Shown piece by piece: positions 22,433-34,374 of a stretch of DNA of 64,000 bases; within the stretch, counting starts at the first letter, position 1; every line of letters starts with the position of its first letter. The notes beneath the pieces are model-generated. The model saw nothing but the letters and a program-made list of their open reading frames with translations, searched no databases and was not told where the DNA came from. The translations under genes were made by a program, and so were the position numbers. Source of the stretch: Rhizophagus clarus (lineage: Eukaryota; Glomeromycota; Glomeromycetes; Glomerales; Glomeraceae); NCBI GenBank assembly GCA_015698045.1, contig BLAL01000018.1:1426001-1490000 (forward strand). The letters run 5' to 3'.

Positions 22433-24050
22433 AGTATATGAAAGCGTTTAAAAAGTAATGAACTAAATACGTTTCCAGGGACGCTTTTAGATATTTTTAA
22501 AAAAACTCATTATAAACTGAAGTAGGGTATTAATATATTTTTTAACAGAGTATTTATATATTTTACTCAATTGTAAACTGAAGTGGGGCATGACGATATA
22601 TTATCTACTTGTCATCATTATTTAAACTTCCGAAAACTAGAATGCATAATAACGATATTATAGAATAAGTATTGATTCCGATGGAATCAATATCGAATTA
22701 AATATAGTCAGCAGGTTGACTGATGATCTACGATTAAATCATTGGTTTCACTTAGTAATTGGACAGACTCTCTTATTAGAAATAATATGACTTAATATGG
22801 CAATATGGTCTGTACCACTATGATCAAGTTAAGTTTTAATGACCCGAATTGACAGCGGAACAATCGAATTCATTGGTCATTGATCTAGATAATATTTATG
22901 AGCACAGTGCCTTGCCTGTAAAATTAAACAAAGATCATGTGATTGCAGATTTGTACTTGATATTCTGTTTATATTTATAATCAATATTTGTAAAAATAAG
23001 CAAAATTTTATGATTAAAAAAAAAAAATTTTTTTTCAAACCGATTATTTGATTTGGAATTTCTGTTTTTGGAATTAATGATGTATTATAAAAAATAAATT
23101 ATACACAATAAAGTATTTGCGTTTACCAATAAAAAAAAGAAAAAGAATAAAAAAGGATAAAAAAAAAAAAAAAAATTATACATGAAACTATATATCAACA
23201 TGATCCCTAAATTACATGTTGTGATCGAATGTTTTTTCGTCAAAGACTACATATCCTTATCAACATGTGAAAACGTACACGTTTACTTAATTCCGGCTAA
23301 ATAATGGTGAAATGGTCGTTAAGTTAAGATTTCTCTTATACATAAATACTTCCATATGGTCCAACGGTTCAAAGCCTGTCTGTTATCATGTAACTGGAAT
23401 GATTTAGCTTATTTACAGGCTTAGATCCAGAACAAAATCATAGTGAAATAGTCGCTAACAATCAGTCACAAACCTTTTTTATCACAGTAGCCGCTGGATG
23501 TTCATTTGCTGAATTGCTCTTATAGATATTCTCCTGCATTCTTTATTATACATACCTTTTTCCTGATATAACTTGTACTATTAATTTTCGTTTTCAGCAG
23601 ATGGTTCACTTTTATCTACTGTATATATTTGAGAAATCCTTTCCCTTAAGTACTACATCAACTGTACATAATTGATAATCCTAAACACGAAAGAATGATT
23701 CAGTCTTTAATGTTAAAGAGTTGAACGAAAGTGAACGGTTTTATGTAAAAAAAATTTTAGAACACGAATAGTCTATGAATATAACCTGATCTGTAGAAAG
23801 CAAATCTACCATTCGGAGCGCATGTAACATATAATTTCCTAAGTTAAATGACGGAATCTTCCAGTAGATGAAATCATAGTTACGATTTCTTAATCTTTCC
23901 GTTTTAAATATTTTTAAGAAAGGATCCATCAAACCTTAGAATAAGACATACCTAACTTATATTATATTCTCTCAATCGGTTATGCTATAATGTATGATAC
24001 AAAAAAAGAAAAAGTGCGATGCACGGACTGTTAATGTATTAATGTAGTAA
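22433..24050. other. Intergenic with possible relics
   Basis: No gene supported. A plus-strand fragment near 23350-23400 reads SIWSNGSKPVCYHVTGM and resembles SIWSKLICYQKG at about 41930, so both may be pieces of one decayed family. A minus-strand 63-codon frame at 23741-23932 is unassigned. Confidence 0.3.
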
Positions 24051-24220
24051 GGGCAGTGACATATATTAGCTAATATTTTAGGGGGTGGGGGTAAGCGAAA
24101 ATCTTAGGTTACACAATTTTAAAAAATATTATTGGTTGCACGTGACCAAGATATCTTACCTGGGGGTGGGGGGATAAGCGCCTATAGTAAAAAAATATTA
24201 GCTAATATATGTCACTGCCC
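24051..24220. mobile_element. Tourist-like MITE (PIF/Harbinger type), 170 bp
   Basis: Perfect terminal inverted repeats of 29 bp starting GGGCAGTGACATATATTAG, flanked on both sides by TAA (24048-24050 and 24221-24223), the TWA target typical of PIF/Harbinger elements. Each arm then carries a G-rich block (gggggtggggg). There is no coding capacity. Confidence 0.85.
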
Positions 24221-24223
24221 TAA

Positions 24224-25474
24224 AACTTGTTAATACTAAGAATCTTTTCACAAACAATAATCTCGGTATAAGTTCGTTCCGATAAATATTAAATAGCTTT
24301 CGTTTTATGAGATTAATCTACTTATTTTTTAATAAAATTCCCATCATCTGTCAAGGCGTAACTGCTTCTAAATTCAAGAGTTTCCACGAAGCAATGATGA
24401 ATACAATCAATAAAAAATCTTAATTCTAATATTAGTGATCTTCGTTCGGATTCTGATGTTATGAATTTTAATTTATTAGACTTTGTGAACTGCCAATATT
24501 ATACAAATTAGTCTAATTTGAAAGTGAAGTTATGACATTAATCAGTGTAAGGCAACGTTTTGATAGACTCTTAAAACAAAGAATTGAACATACATAAATT
24601 ATAGGTAAACATGTGCTAAAATCGATAATGCCCGTTATCACACAATCCACTTAGTTCATTTGCAACATGAAGTTAAATAACAGAATTCACTTTTTGTCTA
24701 TAAATAAATCATAGAAAAGATCTTTGTTAATTTTTAAATACAGAAATATTTACAAAAATAATTTTTTATTACAACAATTCACAAGTTAAATAGTGCAAAG
24801 GGATCGTATTCAAAATGACACTAGGTACTGGAAATAATATTCTCCATCATGTAAATTTTCTATAATAGAATGGATCGAAAATCCTATTCTAAAGTGAAAC
24901 ATCACTTTACTGCTGATAAGAGGAACAGGGAAGACAATGTATCACTAATGCATCATCCAATCAATATAAAAAAAAATTCAGGTTCACGATAACGAACGAT
25001 TGATAAATACAATTTACTGAACGATTAAAAGTTTATATTTCTTTTATTTATCCAATATAAAGTAGTAAGTCATCACAAAATAATAACATCGTTTCTCAAA
25101 GAACTTATCAAATATTATGACTGTACGGAAAAAATGAAATATTAATTTAGATTGTGATTAATTATAATCTACTTATTATAATTCCTGTAATTAATAATTC
25201 AAGGTTCACTATCATGAAAGAATTTTTGAATTTTGATTATACTTACATAATAAATATCTCCCTATTTTTACTATTTAATTAAAATTAAAGTTATAATTAG
25301 CCCGTTCTTATTTTTAAACACAAAATTGCGTATTCATACTTACAGTACTTGCTTTCACATTCATAATTATTTATTAAACGAAACGAACCGAAAAAGTATA
25401 AAAAAGTAATAATAAATAAAGGAAAGTTTAAATAAAAAAAAATGAAATGTTTGGTTATTATTTAATTATTAACA
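24224..25474. other. Intergenic, nothing recognised
   Basis: AT-rich DNA without supported features between the MITE and the 3' end of kinase B. Confidence 0.4.
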
Positions 25475-27134
25475 CTAATCATCTGTATTTAAAATAAAAT
25501 AAATAAAATTAATATAAATATAAAATTAAACAATTATAAAATACATAGTTAGTAAACGAATATTACCCTTTGATTGTAATAATGAGCTAGAAACTTCTAA
25601 ATCAACTAATTGAGAATTTTGATTATCTGTAAAAGCAATAAAACAAGTAACTATTAAATTAAACTTTAATAATAGAAAAGTTTAAATATAATCAATCAGT
25701 AATACCTTCATTGTTTTCTTCATCATCAAGGTATGAAGTAATGATAGATGAATTAATAGGCTTAGTTAAATTGTTAAATGTAAACAATCTACTGGTATAT
25801 ATTGCTTCAGGATTTTTTTTATACGAAGTTGAAATATTTGGTATTTCTTTATCAGCTTCTTCAAATGCTGCCTTAACTTCTTTTCCTTTATAACCATATT
25901 CCTCTTTTTCTTGATATTCTTCATTTAAACAATCCTGCCAAAAATCTATTATCCAATATAATTCATCAGCTGTTGGCCTTTGACTTGAATTAGCATTCAT
26001 ACATTTATAAGCTAGTTTCTTATAAATTTCAGGAGTTCCTTTTCCAAATTCAGGTCTGAGTCCATTACATATATCCAATGCTAAGCTAACATCATGTTTT
26101 CTATTATAAAAAGGTGGTTTTCCAGATGAAAATTCTGTCATAATTACACCAAAACTATAAATATCAGAAGATAATGTATATGGTTCTCCATTCAAAACTT
26201 CTGGAGCAATAAATGGCAATACTCCACATATTTTATCATCTGATTTTTGTTTATTTGATGGTCCTGATAATCCAAAATCTGAAATATAAGTAAAAAAATC
26301 ATCGATTTGTAATATATTTCCACTATGAAAATCCTTATGAAAATATTTTAATCTATGTAGTTTACTAAGGTTAGATGTTATCCAAAATAACTTAAGAATT
26401 TTTTCTTGCCATAACTTTTCATTAAAATCACTTAAAAGAAAATTTCTCAAATTTCCTTTATTTGCAAATTCTAAAATCATCATAAATTCTTTAGTTTCTG
26501 GATCTTTGGTTATTCCATAAAATTGTAATGTATAACCAATACCTGACTTGTTGTAATTCCAATGTGTTTTAAGCTATTTTTTATATTAAAATTAAGCAAA
26601 TTAATATAATTGTCATTAACATAACAACATACAGTACATTTTAATTTTATTGATTAAACATATTACCTCATTTAAATATTCAATTGACATATTCTGTGAA
26701 CCATTTAACCTTTTCAAAGCAACTGTGAGAGATTCAGGTTCTCGGTTTTTCCAACTTCCATCATTTTGTTTTTTATATTTTGCTTTACCATCAATCCATG
26801 TTGCAGAATACACTTTCGCAAATCCACCTTCTCCAATTTGTTTTATATCTTTAAATTTATTAAATGGTACCCATTCAATTATTTTGTAGTCAATAAAATA
26901 GCCATCATCCTTTCTTGCATCATAAATTGTATCTTTGATAAATTTATCAATATCATTATTTCCACTGGTCCAACCTTCAATCATTCTAAATGGATCGCAT
27001 TTTTTACACCATAATTCATCAGTAAATGGTTTATTACAATAAGAACAATTTCCATGGTTGATGTTTTTAGAATTTTTATCAGAATCTTTATCAGAGATAT
27101 TTAGTTTATTAAACAAGGACTTGAGTTTGAGCAT
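25475..27134 (-). CDS. Protein kinase B, paralogue of kinase A
   Basis: Four exons (minus, 5' to 3'): 26667-27134, 25706-26573, 25567-25626, 25475-25482, with introns of 93, 79 and 84 nt, giving about 467 residues. Exon sizes and phases match kinase A, down to a tiny last exon (8 nt, ending ...SKDD-stop). N-terminal CSYC...CKKC ribbon and MIEGWTSGN; GEGGFAKVYSATW glycine loop; VALKRL with catalytic Lys; HKDFHSGN (Phe instead of Leu after the catalytic Asp); DFGLSG; APE. All catalytic residues are kept, so activity is expected. It is in opposite orientation to kinase A, 15 kb away. Its upstream sequence has a truncated copy at 5745-5965. Substrate unknown. Confidence 0.87.
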
Positions 27135-29189
27135 TACGAAAATAAATTATTTACATTATCGGCGTTATTTGCGTTACTTTATATTGAATGAGAATAAAAA
27201 AAGGAATCAAATTCCAAATTTAGGTGTTAAAATGTCGATCAGATTTCACACTTTTGCGCCATTAATATTTCATTAACTACAAAATAATTGTTGAAGAATG
27301 AAATTTTTAATTTCTCATAAATGTGAGAAACTTTCATATCTTTAGATTTGAAAATGTTATATTGACGGTATTTATTCAGTTCACTCTAACAGTATATATA
27401 TATATGATAATTCTACTAATTTTACCGGTAACCATTGTGTACTGTACCTAATTGATAAACATTCACGTTTTTTAGTTAGTTGTAGAAACTTCATTTCTTA
27501 ATTAGTCTAGATAAGTTGGACGGACCATTTAACATCCCTACTAATTAATTAGACTGACATAGCGATAAATATTATGATAAAAGTATAAACTATAAATTCT
27601 GAAATTAAATATATCATACAATTTAGCGTTGGATAAAGAATGAATTATATATGAATATAATATAATTAAATACTGGCTGTAACTTACTACAGTATTTATA
27701 ATATAATTACTAAATAATCATTTAAACAAAGATTTAGTTAATTAAATATATGATATTACATAAAATACGGTAATAAATAGACAATTAACGTAACTTACCA
27801 ATTATAGGATTATTAACTATTAGATGAATTTTTTTTAAGTTATATTGAATATAACAAAATAAGCGATCTTAAATTATAAGATAACTTACATTCTAAATTT
27901 TTAAAATAAATTTTAATTTATTTATTTAAATCATTCAAATTTTATTTTAATAATTAAATGATATTTAGACGTTATATCTACCTTTAAATTCCTCGGCACT
28001 ACTCGAAGCTAATTTCATTATATTGCAAATTTGATTTAATAATTCTACTTTCTATTATATATTTATGCTCTATGCTTCTTTATCTTCATTACTATGAGCC
28101 ATTGTTATATAATTATATCAAAATTCTCCTAAAAAGATAACTGATAAAATATCTTCTTTCGCCTTTCATAAATAAGTGATAAGTTGTTTCATATATTACA
28201 TATTTATGATGTAATGTGTCAATTCTCATTGTAGCGTTACAGAAAATTATCCAAGTTTGTTTAGGATTTTGGACCACTTTTGACTTATTTGATAAAGGCT
28301 ATTTTTCGTTGTATCCATTTTTAAAATGATTGGCAAAGACGATAAAAATATACTAGTCAAAACCCCATTCAATACTAAAATCTCCGTCAAAACTATAGAG
28401 CAAATTAATTAATTAAAATTTTCTTCAAAATAAACCTTTCAAAATCCTATACCCTTTTTTGTTAATTTCTTTAAATAAATTTTATCATAATGCTCAAAAT
28501 TCAAATGTAACTTTCCAACACGCAAATTGGTAAGTAATTCTTCCATTTATACAGCGTCGGGCTGAAATATTTTAAATTACCTGTCTTATTAATAAGTGCC
28601 ATCAAAATTTTTTTTACAGTCACGGCAGAAGACACCGTAATAAATGTCGTAAATTGTAGATGCCGTGTCGCAATGCCGTAAATTACATGCTATAATTAGA
28701 TGTACTCCTCTTTTTTATTTACTCATTTTTTTTTCAGAAATGGTTCCTGAGAAACGATATTCGGTTAAATTCGTTTCTCTTTTTATTTTAGGAACGGTTC
28801 TTTTGAGATTTCTTGGACTTCCTGATAAGTGAAAGTACGTTATTCTTTGAAACTTGCTTTTAAGAAACAAAATTTATGATGATATTCTTGAGCATTTTCT
28901 ATAAATATTCATGATGATTTATAAACCTATATTTTTAATTTTACTTTATTAAAAGTATACTCACTCTTTAACAATATATATCAAAAATTACTCTGGCAAG
29001 AATGTAACTTTTTGTGTTTCAGTTTTGCATGCGTACCTACGTAACAAGTGATCATAAAAGTAGCCAATGTAATAATACTAACAATTTTAATTTTTTCGTA
29101 TTTAAACTATTAAAATAAATACTGAACATATATTAATAATGTTCAAACTAACTAACCTATTTATTTAAAGAAAATTAATGATCTATAAT
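27135..29189. other. Upstream of kinase B and AT-rich intergenic DNA
   Basis: The first about 130 bp is the kinase B upstream region shared with 5745-5965. The rest is AT-rich without supported genes. A few acceptor-like T-rich tracts followed by AG at 28735-28800 recall the module arrays elsewhere but are too few to call. Confidence 0.4.
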
Positions 29190-29302
29190 AATAAAGATTC
29201 GATTTAAACCATGAAAATTGTTATTGTTGTTATAAACCATTTGCCGAAGTAAAGAATATGATTCATTTAGAATGATTGAAGACTGTACTAGTGAAGTTAA
29301 AT
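29190..29302 (+). pseudogene. Relic of kinase family exon 1
   Basis: Nucleotide similarity to exon 1 of kinases A and B: ataaagattc, aaccatgaaaattgtt, gttataaaccatttgc, taaagaatatgattcattta and gaatgattgaag.ctgtactagtg follow the same order as the region encoding CSYC.KPF..ELWCK.CDPF.MIEG.TSG. A deletion removes the part for LW and the frame is broken. No kinase domain remains downstream. Confidence 0.7.
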
Positions 29303-30404
29303 AGACTTGCAACACGTATATCATCCCACACACAGGTGTAAGAATTTCTATTAATAGGAAACTATATTGTATATAACAATATATATGATGCATATTATAA
29401 AAGTGCTGGTAACATAACGTGATACAATTGTTCATCCGAAATATGCAAAAACAATGAAATCAATGAAACATAAATATGTAATTATATACATATTAAAAAT
29501 CGATAAGATGCGATATGCCACCATTTACAATATCGTGTAACTCCTACGCTTCGTTGTTTACTACACATCGAGTTAGGCTCTATGGAATTTAGATAATGAA
29601 AAAAAAGTCGAATTACTACCAATGAAATCTTCCACACAAACTCAACTACATATACCAAATATATATTCTTTATTTTGTTTCAGCTAGAAAATAAATTGTC
29701 CATTTATCCTTTTCTTTTTCTATATTATAAAAAAAAATAATTTGTGTTTAATTTCACGCATAAAATCGATTAATACAAGAATTAAGAATCTTCTTTTTTT
29801 ACATGTTTCAGTTACAAAAAAGTTTTATCACATAAAACGTTTCAATATTCTAAGTACACGCACGTATGCATATAATTATATTTTAAATAATTTATGATCT
29901 CATCTAACGACAATTAACGTAATACAATGGGGCCTTGTTTATATAAATAATGAACCTTCTTTCTTTGTACACGAAGAAAGTATAAATTTGTTAATTTATG
30001 TCATAAGAGCTTCAAGACATTTGGCTGATAATCTTGTAACATGAAGTCGTTCACAACTTCACACGACATTCATTATCATGCATAAATATTTTGGTATTAA
30101 AAATAAACTCTGTTTCACATGTTAGTAAATTTGGACTTTGGAATGATCAGATCTTCATCACACATACGAATTGTTGTTACATCATAAACCTATAAAATAA
30201 TTTTTTGTTATCTATATTTGGATTAATTAAATTATTTTTTTTTGTACTAACTTTTCCAAAAACAAATTCCTAATGCATAAGCCAAACTTTAAAATTTTCA
30301 TTTAAATTTCCTATTGAGAATACCATTAGAATACCTTCCTTCCACAAAATTTTCTAAAAATTTCTTTAAAAAAAATTTATAAAGATTTTTTATAAATTAC
30401 ATTT
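29303..30404. other. Intergenic, upstream of MATA_HMG gene
   Basis: AT-rich. A T/A-rich stretch immediately before 30405 may hold the core promoter, but no specific element is identified. Confidence 0.35.
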
Positions 30405-31004
30405 ATGAAAATGTCTTGCCAAACTTCTAATACAAATACAAAAATTGTTCTCCCATTCCCACCCACTATTAGAGTATCTAATATAGTAAATAGTTATAAA
30501 CTTTCTAGTTTCAAGTCGAAAGGTCCAAATGCATTTTTTGTTTACCGAGAAGCATTTTTAGACCAATTCAATCGTCAAAATCATAATCCTAAAATGATAA
30601 ACGTTTCAAAGTTAGTAAATAATTATTGGAAGAACGAACCGGAAAATGTTAAAAATGAGTATCGTAGAATAGCGCAAAAAGTGGAAATTAAATTAAATAG
30701 AAATCATAAAAAAACCGTACCAAACAAGAAGATTCGTAATTATTCTATTCGCAAGCGAAACCGAAATCAATGTAATTCTGTACCCGACGTCCTTCCAAAA
30801 GATCTGAACTCTCAAAATACCGAATTAAATTATTCTCAGGAACCCAACAATAATTATGATAATTTGAATTTTGAATTTAATTTTGACGTTAATCAACTTT
30901 ATCCGCTTTATTATTTACAACCTGAGGGGAATGCCGTTAATCAATTGTATCCGCCGCTATATAATTTCGTAGACGATTACTTATTCACAAAATTTATATT
31001 TTGA
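30405..31004 (+). CDS. MATA_HMG-type HMG-box protein
   Basis: Intronless, 199 residues. The HMG box lies at about residues 38-105: KSKGPNAFFVYREAFLDQF, then MINVSKLVNNYWKNEPENVK and EYRRIAQKVE. The P.AF..(Y/F)R, V..S..(I/V)...W..... and V...Y...A spacing is that of MATA_HMG domains of fungal mating-type-like proteins. A basic segment follows (KKTVPNKKIRNYSIRKRNR), a likely nuclear localisation and DNA-contacting region. The tail is Asn/Tyr/Leu-rich with two similar NQLYP.LY copies. R. irregularis carries a large family of such genes; most members are dispersed and their role in mating is unproven. Predicted nuclear DNA-binding protein. No paired homeodomain or other MAT-locus gene is seen next to it. 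Confidence 0.85.
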   Translation: MKMSCQTSNTNTKIVLPFPPTIRVSNIVNSYKLSSFKSKGPNAFFVYREAFLDQFNRQNHNPKMINVSKLVNNYWKNEPENVKNEYRRIAQKVEIKLNRNHKKTVPNKKIRNYSIRKRNRNQCNSVPDVLPKDLNSQNTELNYSQEPNNNYDNLNFEFNFDVNQLYPLYYLQPEGNAVNQLYPPLYNFVDDYLFTKFIF

Positions 31005-31329
31005 TTATAATAACTATTTTTCTTTTTTTTTAAAAAAAAACTATACATGAAATATGCATGTAATTTATCACATTTATTGTTAAATAAAATTTCTTAAAAT
31101 ATAACATTTGGAGATTTTCCTGTTTGTGTTTGCATTACAAATACAACGCTATTATTTTTTACCTAATTCGTATATAAACAAATGATGAAATAAATATTCA
31201 TTGCTAGCCGAATGTATACAAAGTATAATTACAATCAAATATGTTCATTACATATTATATAAATTCTTAGACACTATTACCAGATTATATGTGCCTAACA
31301 AAAGACCTGAGAACGTTAGTAGAAAAGGG
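31005..31329. other. 3' region of MATA_HMG gene
   Basis: AT-rich; no feature recognised. Confidence 0.35.
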
Positions 31330-31487
31330 TTAAACTAATTTCAATATTTCCGTTGCAATATCATCATTGAAGACTTCCTTTTCCTTCGAGAAAAGTTTCC
31401 CAGGTGACCTTGAAGAATTCTTGTCATCCACGTCACCACCTTCTGTCTTCCTTGGGTTTGCGGGGAGCAGTAAGATCGGTAACGACT
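31330..31487 (-). CDS. Possible terminal exon of an unknown gene
   Basis: A less AT-rich patch with a minus-strand frame of about 52 codons from a TATAG acceptor at 31488 to a TAA at 31330. It reads ESLPILLLPANPRKTEGG...LFSKEKEVFNDDIATEILKLV. A possible upstream exon is the ATG at about 31679 (MYIRARYSKNQKYTSD, then a GTAAGT donor), but that junction puts exon 2 in a different, also open, frame. Hence gene structure is unresolved and the family unknown. Confidence 0.3.
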
Positions 31488-32945
31488 CTATAGTTTAAAT
31501 ACATAAATGCCTAATATAAAATATAAATATATAGGGGCTAGGTGCAACAAACAAAATTTACTATTGTTTGTACGTTCTAGATATCATTCAAATTCTATTC
31601 CTGCACCCTTTTATACATGTTACAACTTACATCTGATGTATATTTCTGGTTCTTGGAATATCTCGCTCTAATGTACATTATTATTTTATTTAATAAAAAT
31701 AGGACTTTTTATAACGAGAACTTTTGCATTAATAAATTTAGATTTCTTGAAGAATCTACAGTAAGCTAATATAAAATATATATTGCAACTTTCGGTAGGA
31801 TAATGTTAAGTATTGAAATTTATGATTCACAAAAAAATTTGATACAAAAATAATAAAAATTGATGTAAACACTCCTAAATATATAGCAAAAATGCATTTT
31901 CTATTATAAAATATGTGAATTTTATGATTCACAAAAAAGCTGATACAATAATGTTAAATGTTCATATAAAAAAGTAATTTACTTTTATATAACCTTGCAA
32001 AATCAGATGCGCCAATAATTTCAAAAAATGGGAGCCTGATATGGTAGTAGTAAATCGAGGTGGATCTGATAATTACTCACATAGGCCCGTCTCTCCACAT
32101 ATATATATGAATTAATGGTAGAAAAGAAATTTTATGTCAATTTTCTCTACAGCTTTATCAGTTGCTACAACTAATCTATTCATTGCTTCAAACCTCGTGA
32201 TCAACAAACTAAACACCTTGCGCGAGCGATAGTTAACTATTATCATCAGGTGTCGAGCGTAAATGTCATGAAAATTTGTAACGACCAATCCACTAAAAGC
32301 AACTATACTTTTAGGTACCGACTATTCATTTAAGGGAAATTGCACGAACAGTCGTACCATGACAAATTTGTGAATCTTATTAAAGATGATCTAAAGATGT
32401 GAATTTATACAATTTTCTTCTTTTTTGACATAAATCTTAATCCTTTTTCCGATGATAAAATATTTAATATTTATTTTCGACCTACCATATATTCTATATT
32501 ATCTTAATTATTTCTCTTGAACAATATGTGGACATGTCTTGCTTTGTTTCTTTGATTCTTCATCTTGAAACTGCAGCAATCGTAGCTATCATTTAGCATC
32601 TTCCATATTTTCTGTAAAAATAAGATTGGAACGTTTCAGGTCGCGAGGATCTAATGGGACCGATGAAAATCCATTAATAGTAAAACAAACTAATATCTTG
32701 AGATTAAATTTTGAAGCAAACATTTCATTGTTTATTTGAATAAAAATTTAGTCTTCGGTCTGTCTAATCGACTAGTTGCTAGATATATAATTAATTTAAA
32801 TCATTATTAATTATTATATTATTCATATTATGTCAGTCAGAATTAGAGGGCAATGAGTTAAAAGATAATTAGAACGAGATTAGAACCTTATAGATATTAC
32901 ATACTTGTCATATTTTGATATAACCAGAGTTTTGATTAGGCTAAA
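31488..32945. other. Intergenic with one coding-like relic
   Basis: Mostly AT-rich. On the minus strand 32112-32295 is stop-free for about 60 codons (VVTNFHDIYARHLMIIV, then FEAMNRLVVATDKAVEKI), bounded by TAA at 32112. It is protein-like but has no start codon or family. Confidence 0.3.
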
Positions 32946-34356
32946 AGGACCCAGAAATATACATATAGGGGTAGGGTCTATCAATGCGTCGTCATCATAG
33001 TGGAGTTGGACGGGGTAAGGTTTTGATTTGCGTATAATTTAGGAGATTTTTGTCCATAGTTAGGTCATTAGATTGCGTATTTTTATCAAAAATTTTTATA
33101 TGTAAAAGATTTAATTTGCGTATTTTGACCTATATTTTTATTTGGCCGATCATATATACTGTTGTAGAAAATTATTCGATATGTTAAAATACGATTTATC
33201 AATCATAAAATTTACAATTTTATAGTTTTAAATTTTTTTTTTTTTAAAAGATTTTTTTATCGGTTTTTATACCTGAAATTTTTTTTTTTAATATTTAATA
33301 TTTTTTATCGGTTTTATAAACTGAATTTTTTTTTAATATTTATATTATTAGTAACCGAATTTTTTTTTAAAAAAAAGATTTTTTATAAACCGAAACTTTT
33401 TCTTTTCCACTGATTTAAAAAAATAAAAAAAAAACTATTTATAAAAAAAAAAGTACTAGGTACTACTGGAGTATAAATTGGAACTAACGGACTCTTGCAA
33501 ATATGGTGAGTTAAGTGTAAGAAGCAGAATTCAATGTTAATAAAATTTTACTAACATTCCTTTTAGTTTTTTAGTACCTACATAATCAAGATTATTTTAT
33601 TTTTTATAGCTTATTACATTGGTAAGTTTCAAATTTTTAGGAATTTTATCAAAAAATGCTTACTAATGTTTTATAATTTCTTTTTTATAGATTTCAGAAT
33701 TCGATCAGAACTTGGAATTCGAGACGGGTAAGTATTTCTAAAAGCGGGGGTGCGAGTTTGAATAAAGCGTTTGCTAACTTCTCTTTTTTGCGGAATTTAG
33801 ACTAGAACTTGGAATAATTCAAGATAGGTGAGTATTTCTAAAGGAAGAAGGAGTGGGTTTATATAAGAACACTCACTAATATTCTTTAACATCTCTTTTT
33901 GTAGATTTTGAACTGGAACTTCAAATTGGAATTTAAACATATTGTAGGAATGAACTTTCAAATATAAATATCAAAAAAAAAAAAAAAAAAAAAAAAAATA
34001 ATAAATTTTTTTCTAATTATAAAGCTATATAAATTCGTATACAAATATTGTTAAAATATAATACATTTCATTATATTTCGTTAACATAACATAAAGAGAA
34101 ACAAATATAATTTTTTTTTTTTTTAATAAAAAAAAGACTGCAGATTATAGAAACTATATCATATGATATACTGCACTTTGCTGAATTAATTAATAATTGA
34201 AAATTTTGAGGTCTGAAATTTTATTTGCGTATTTTTGCGGTATTTTCAATATCATGTGTCAAGTTTGCGTACCGTTCATATAAAAAACCCTTGCGTACAG
34301 CTCATAGTAAAATTTTCTTTCATCACCTGACCCCTATATATATATTTCTGGGTCCT
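32946..34356. mobile_element. Unclassified DNA transposon, 1,411 bp, 7-bp target duplication
   Basis: Ends AGGACCCAGAAATATA (left) and its inverse TATATTTCTGGGTCCT (right), with about 25 bp of good inverted match including ATATAGGGG. GGCTAAA stands immediately outside both ends (32939-32945 and 34357-34363), a perfect 7-bp duplication. TTGCGTA recurs as a subterminal motif three times near each end (about 33029, 33077, 33115 and 34226, 34265, 34290). There is no long ORF; the interior carries the module array at 33503-33935 and extreme A/T tracts. Seven-bp duplications do not fit Tc1 (TA), PIF (TWA) or hAT (8 bp) cleanly. Confidence 0.75.
33503..33935 (+). repeat. Micro-exon-like modules inside the transposon
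   Basis: Two to three repeated modules sit on the plus strand: acceptor TTTTTTATAG, exon-like ATTTCAGAATTCGATC...GACG, donor GTAAGTATTTCTAAA; then acceptor TTTAG, exon-like ACTAGAACTTGGAAT..., donor GTGAGTATTTCTAAA; then acceptor TTTTTGTAG and a third exon-like piece with GAACTTCAAATTGGAAT. Both donor regions continue identically for ten or more bases and the exons share GAACTTGGAAT. An ATG|GTGAGT at 33503 could be the first exon. No long spliced frame could be confirmed. Confidence 0.5.
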
Positions 34357-34374
34357 GGCTAAACATGGGAAACG

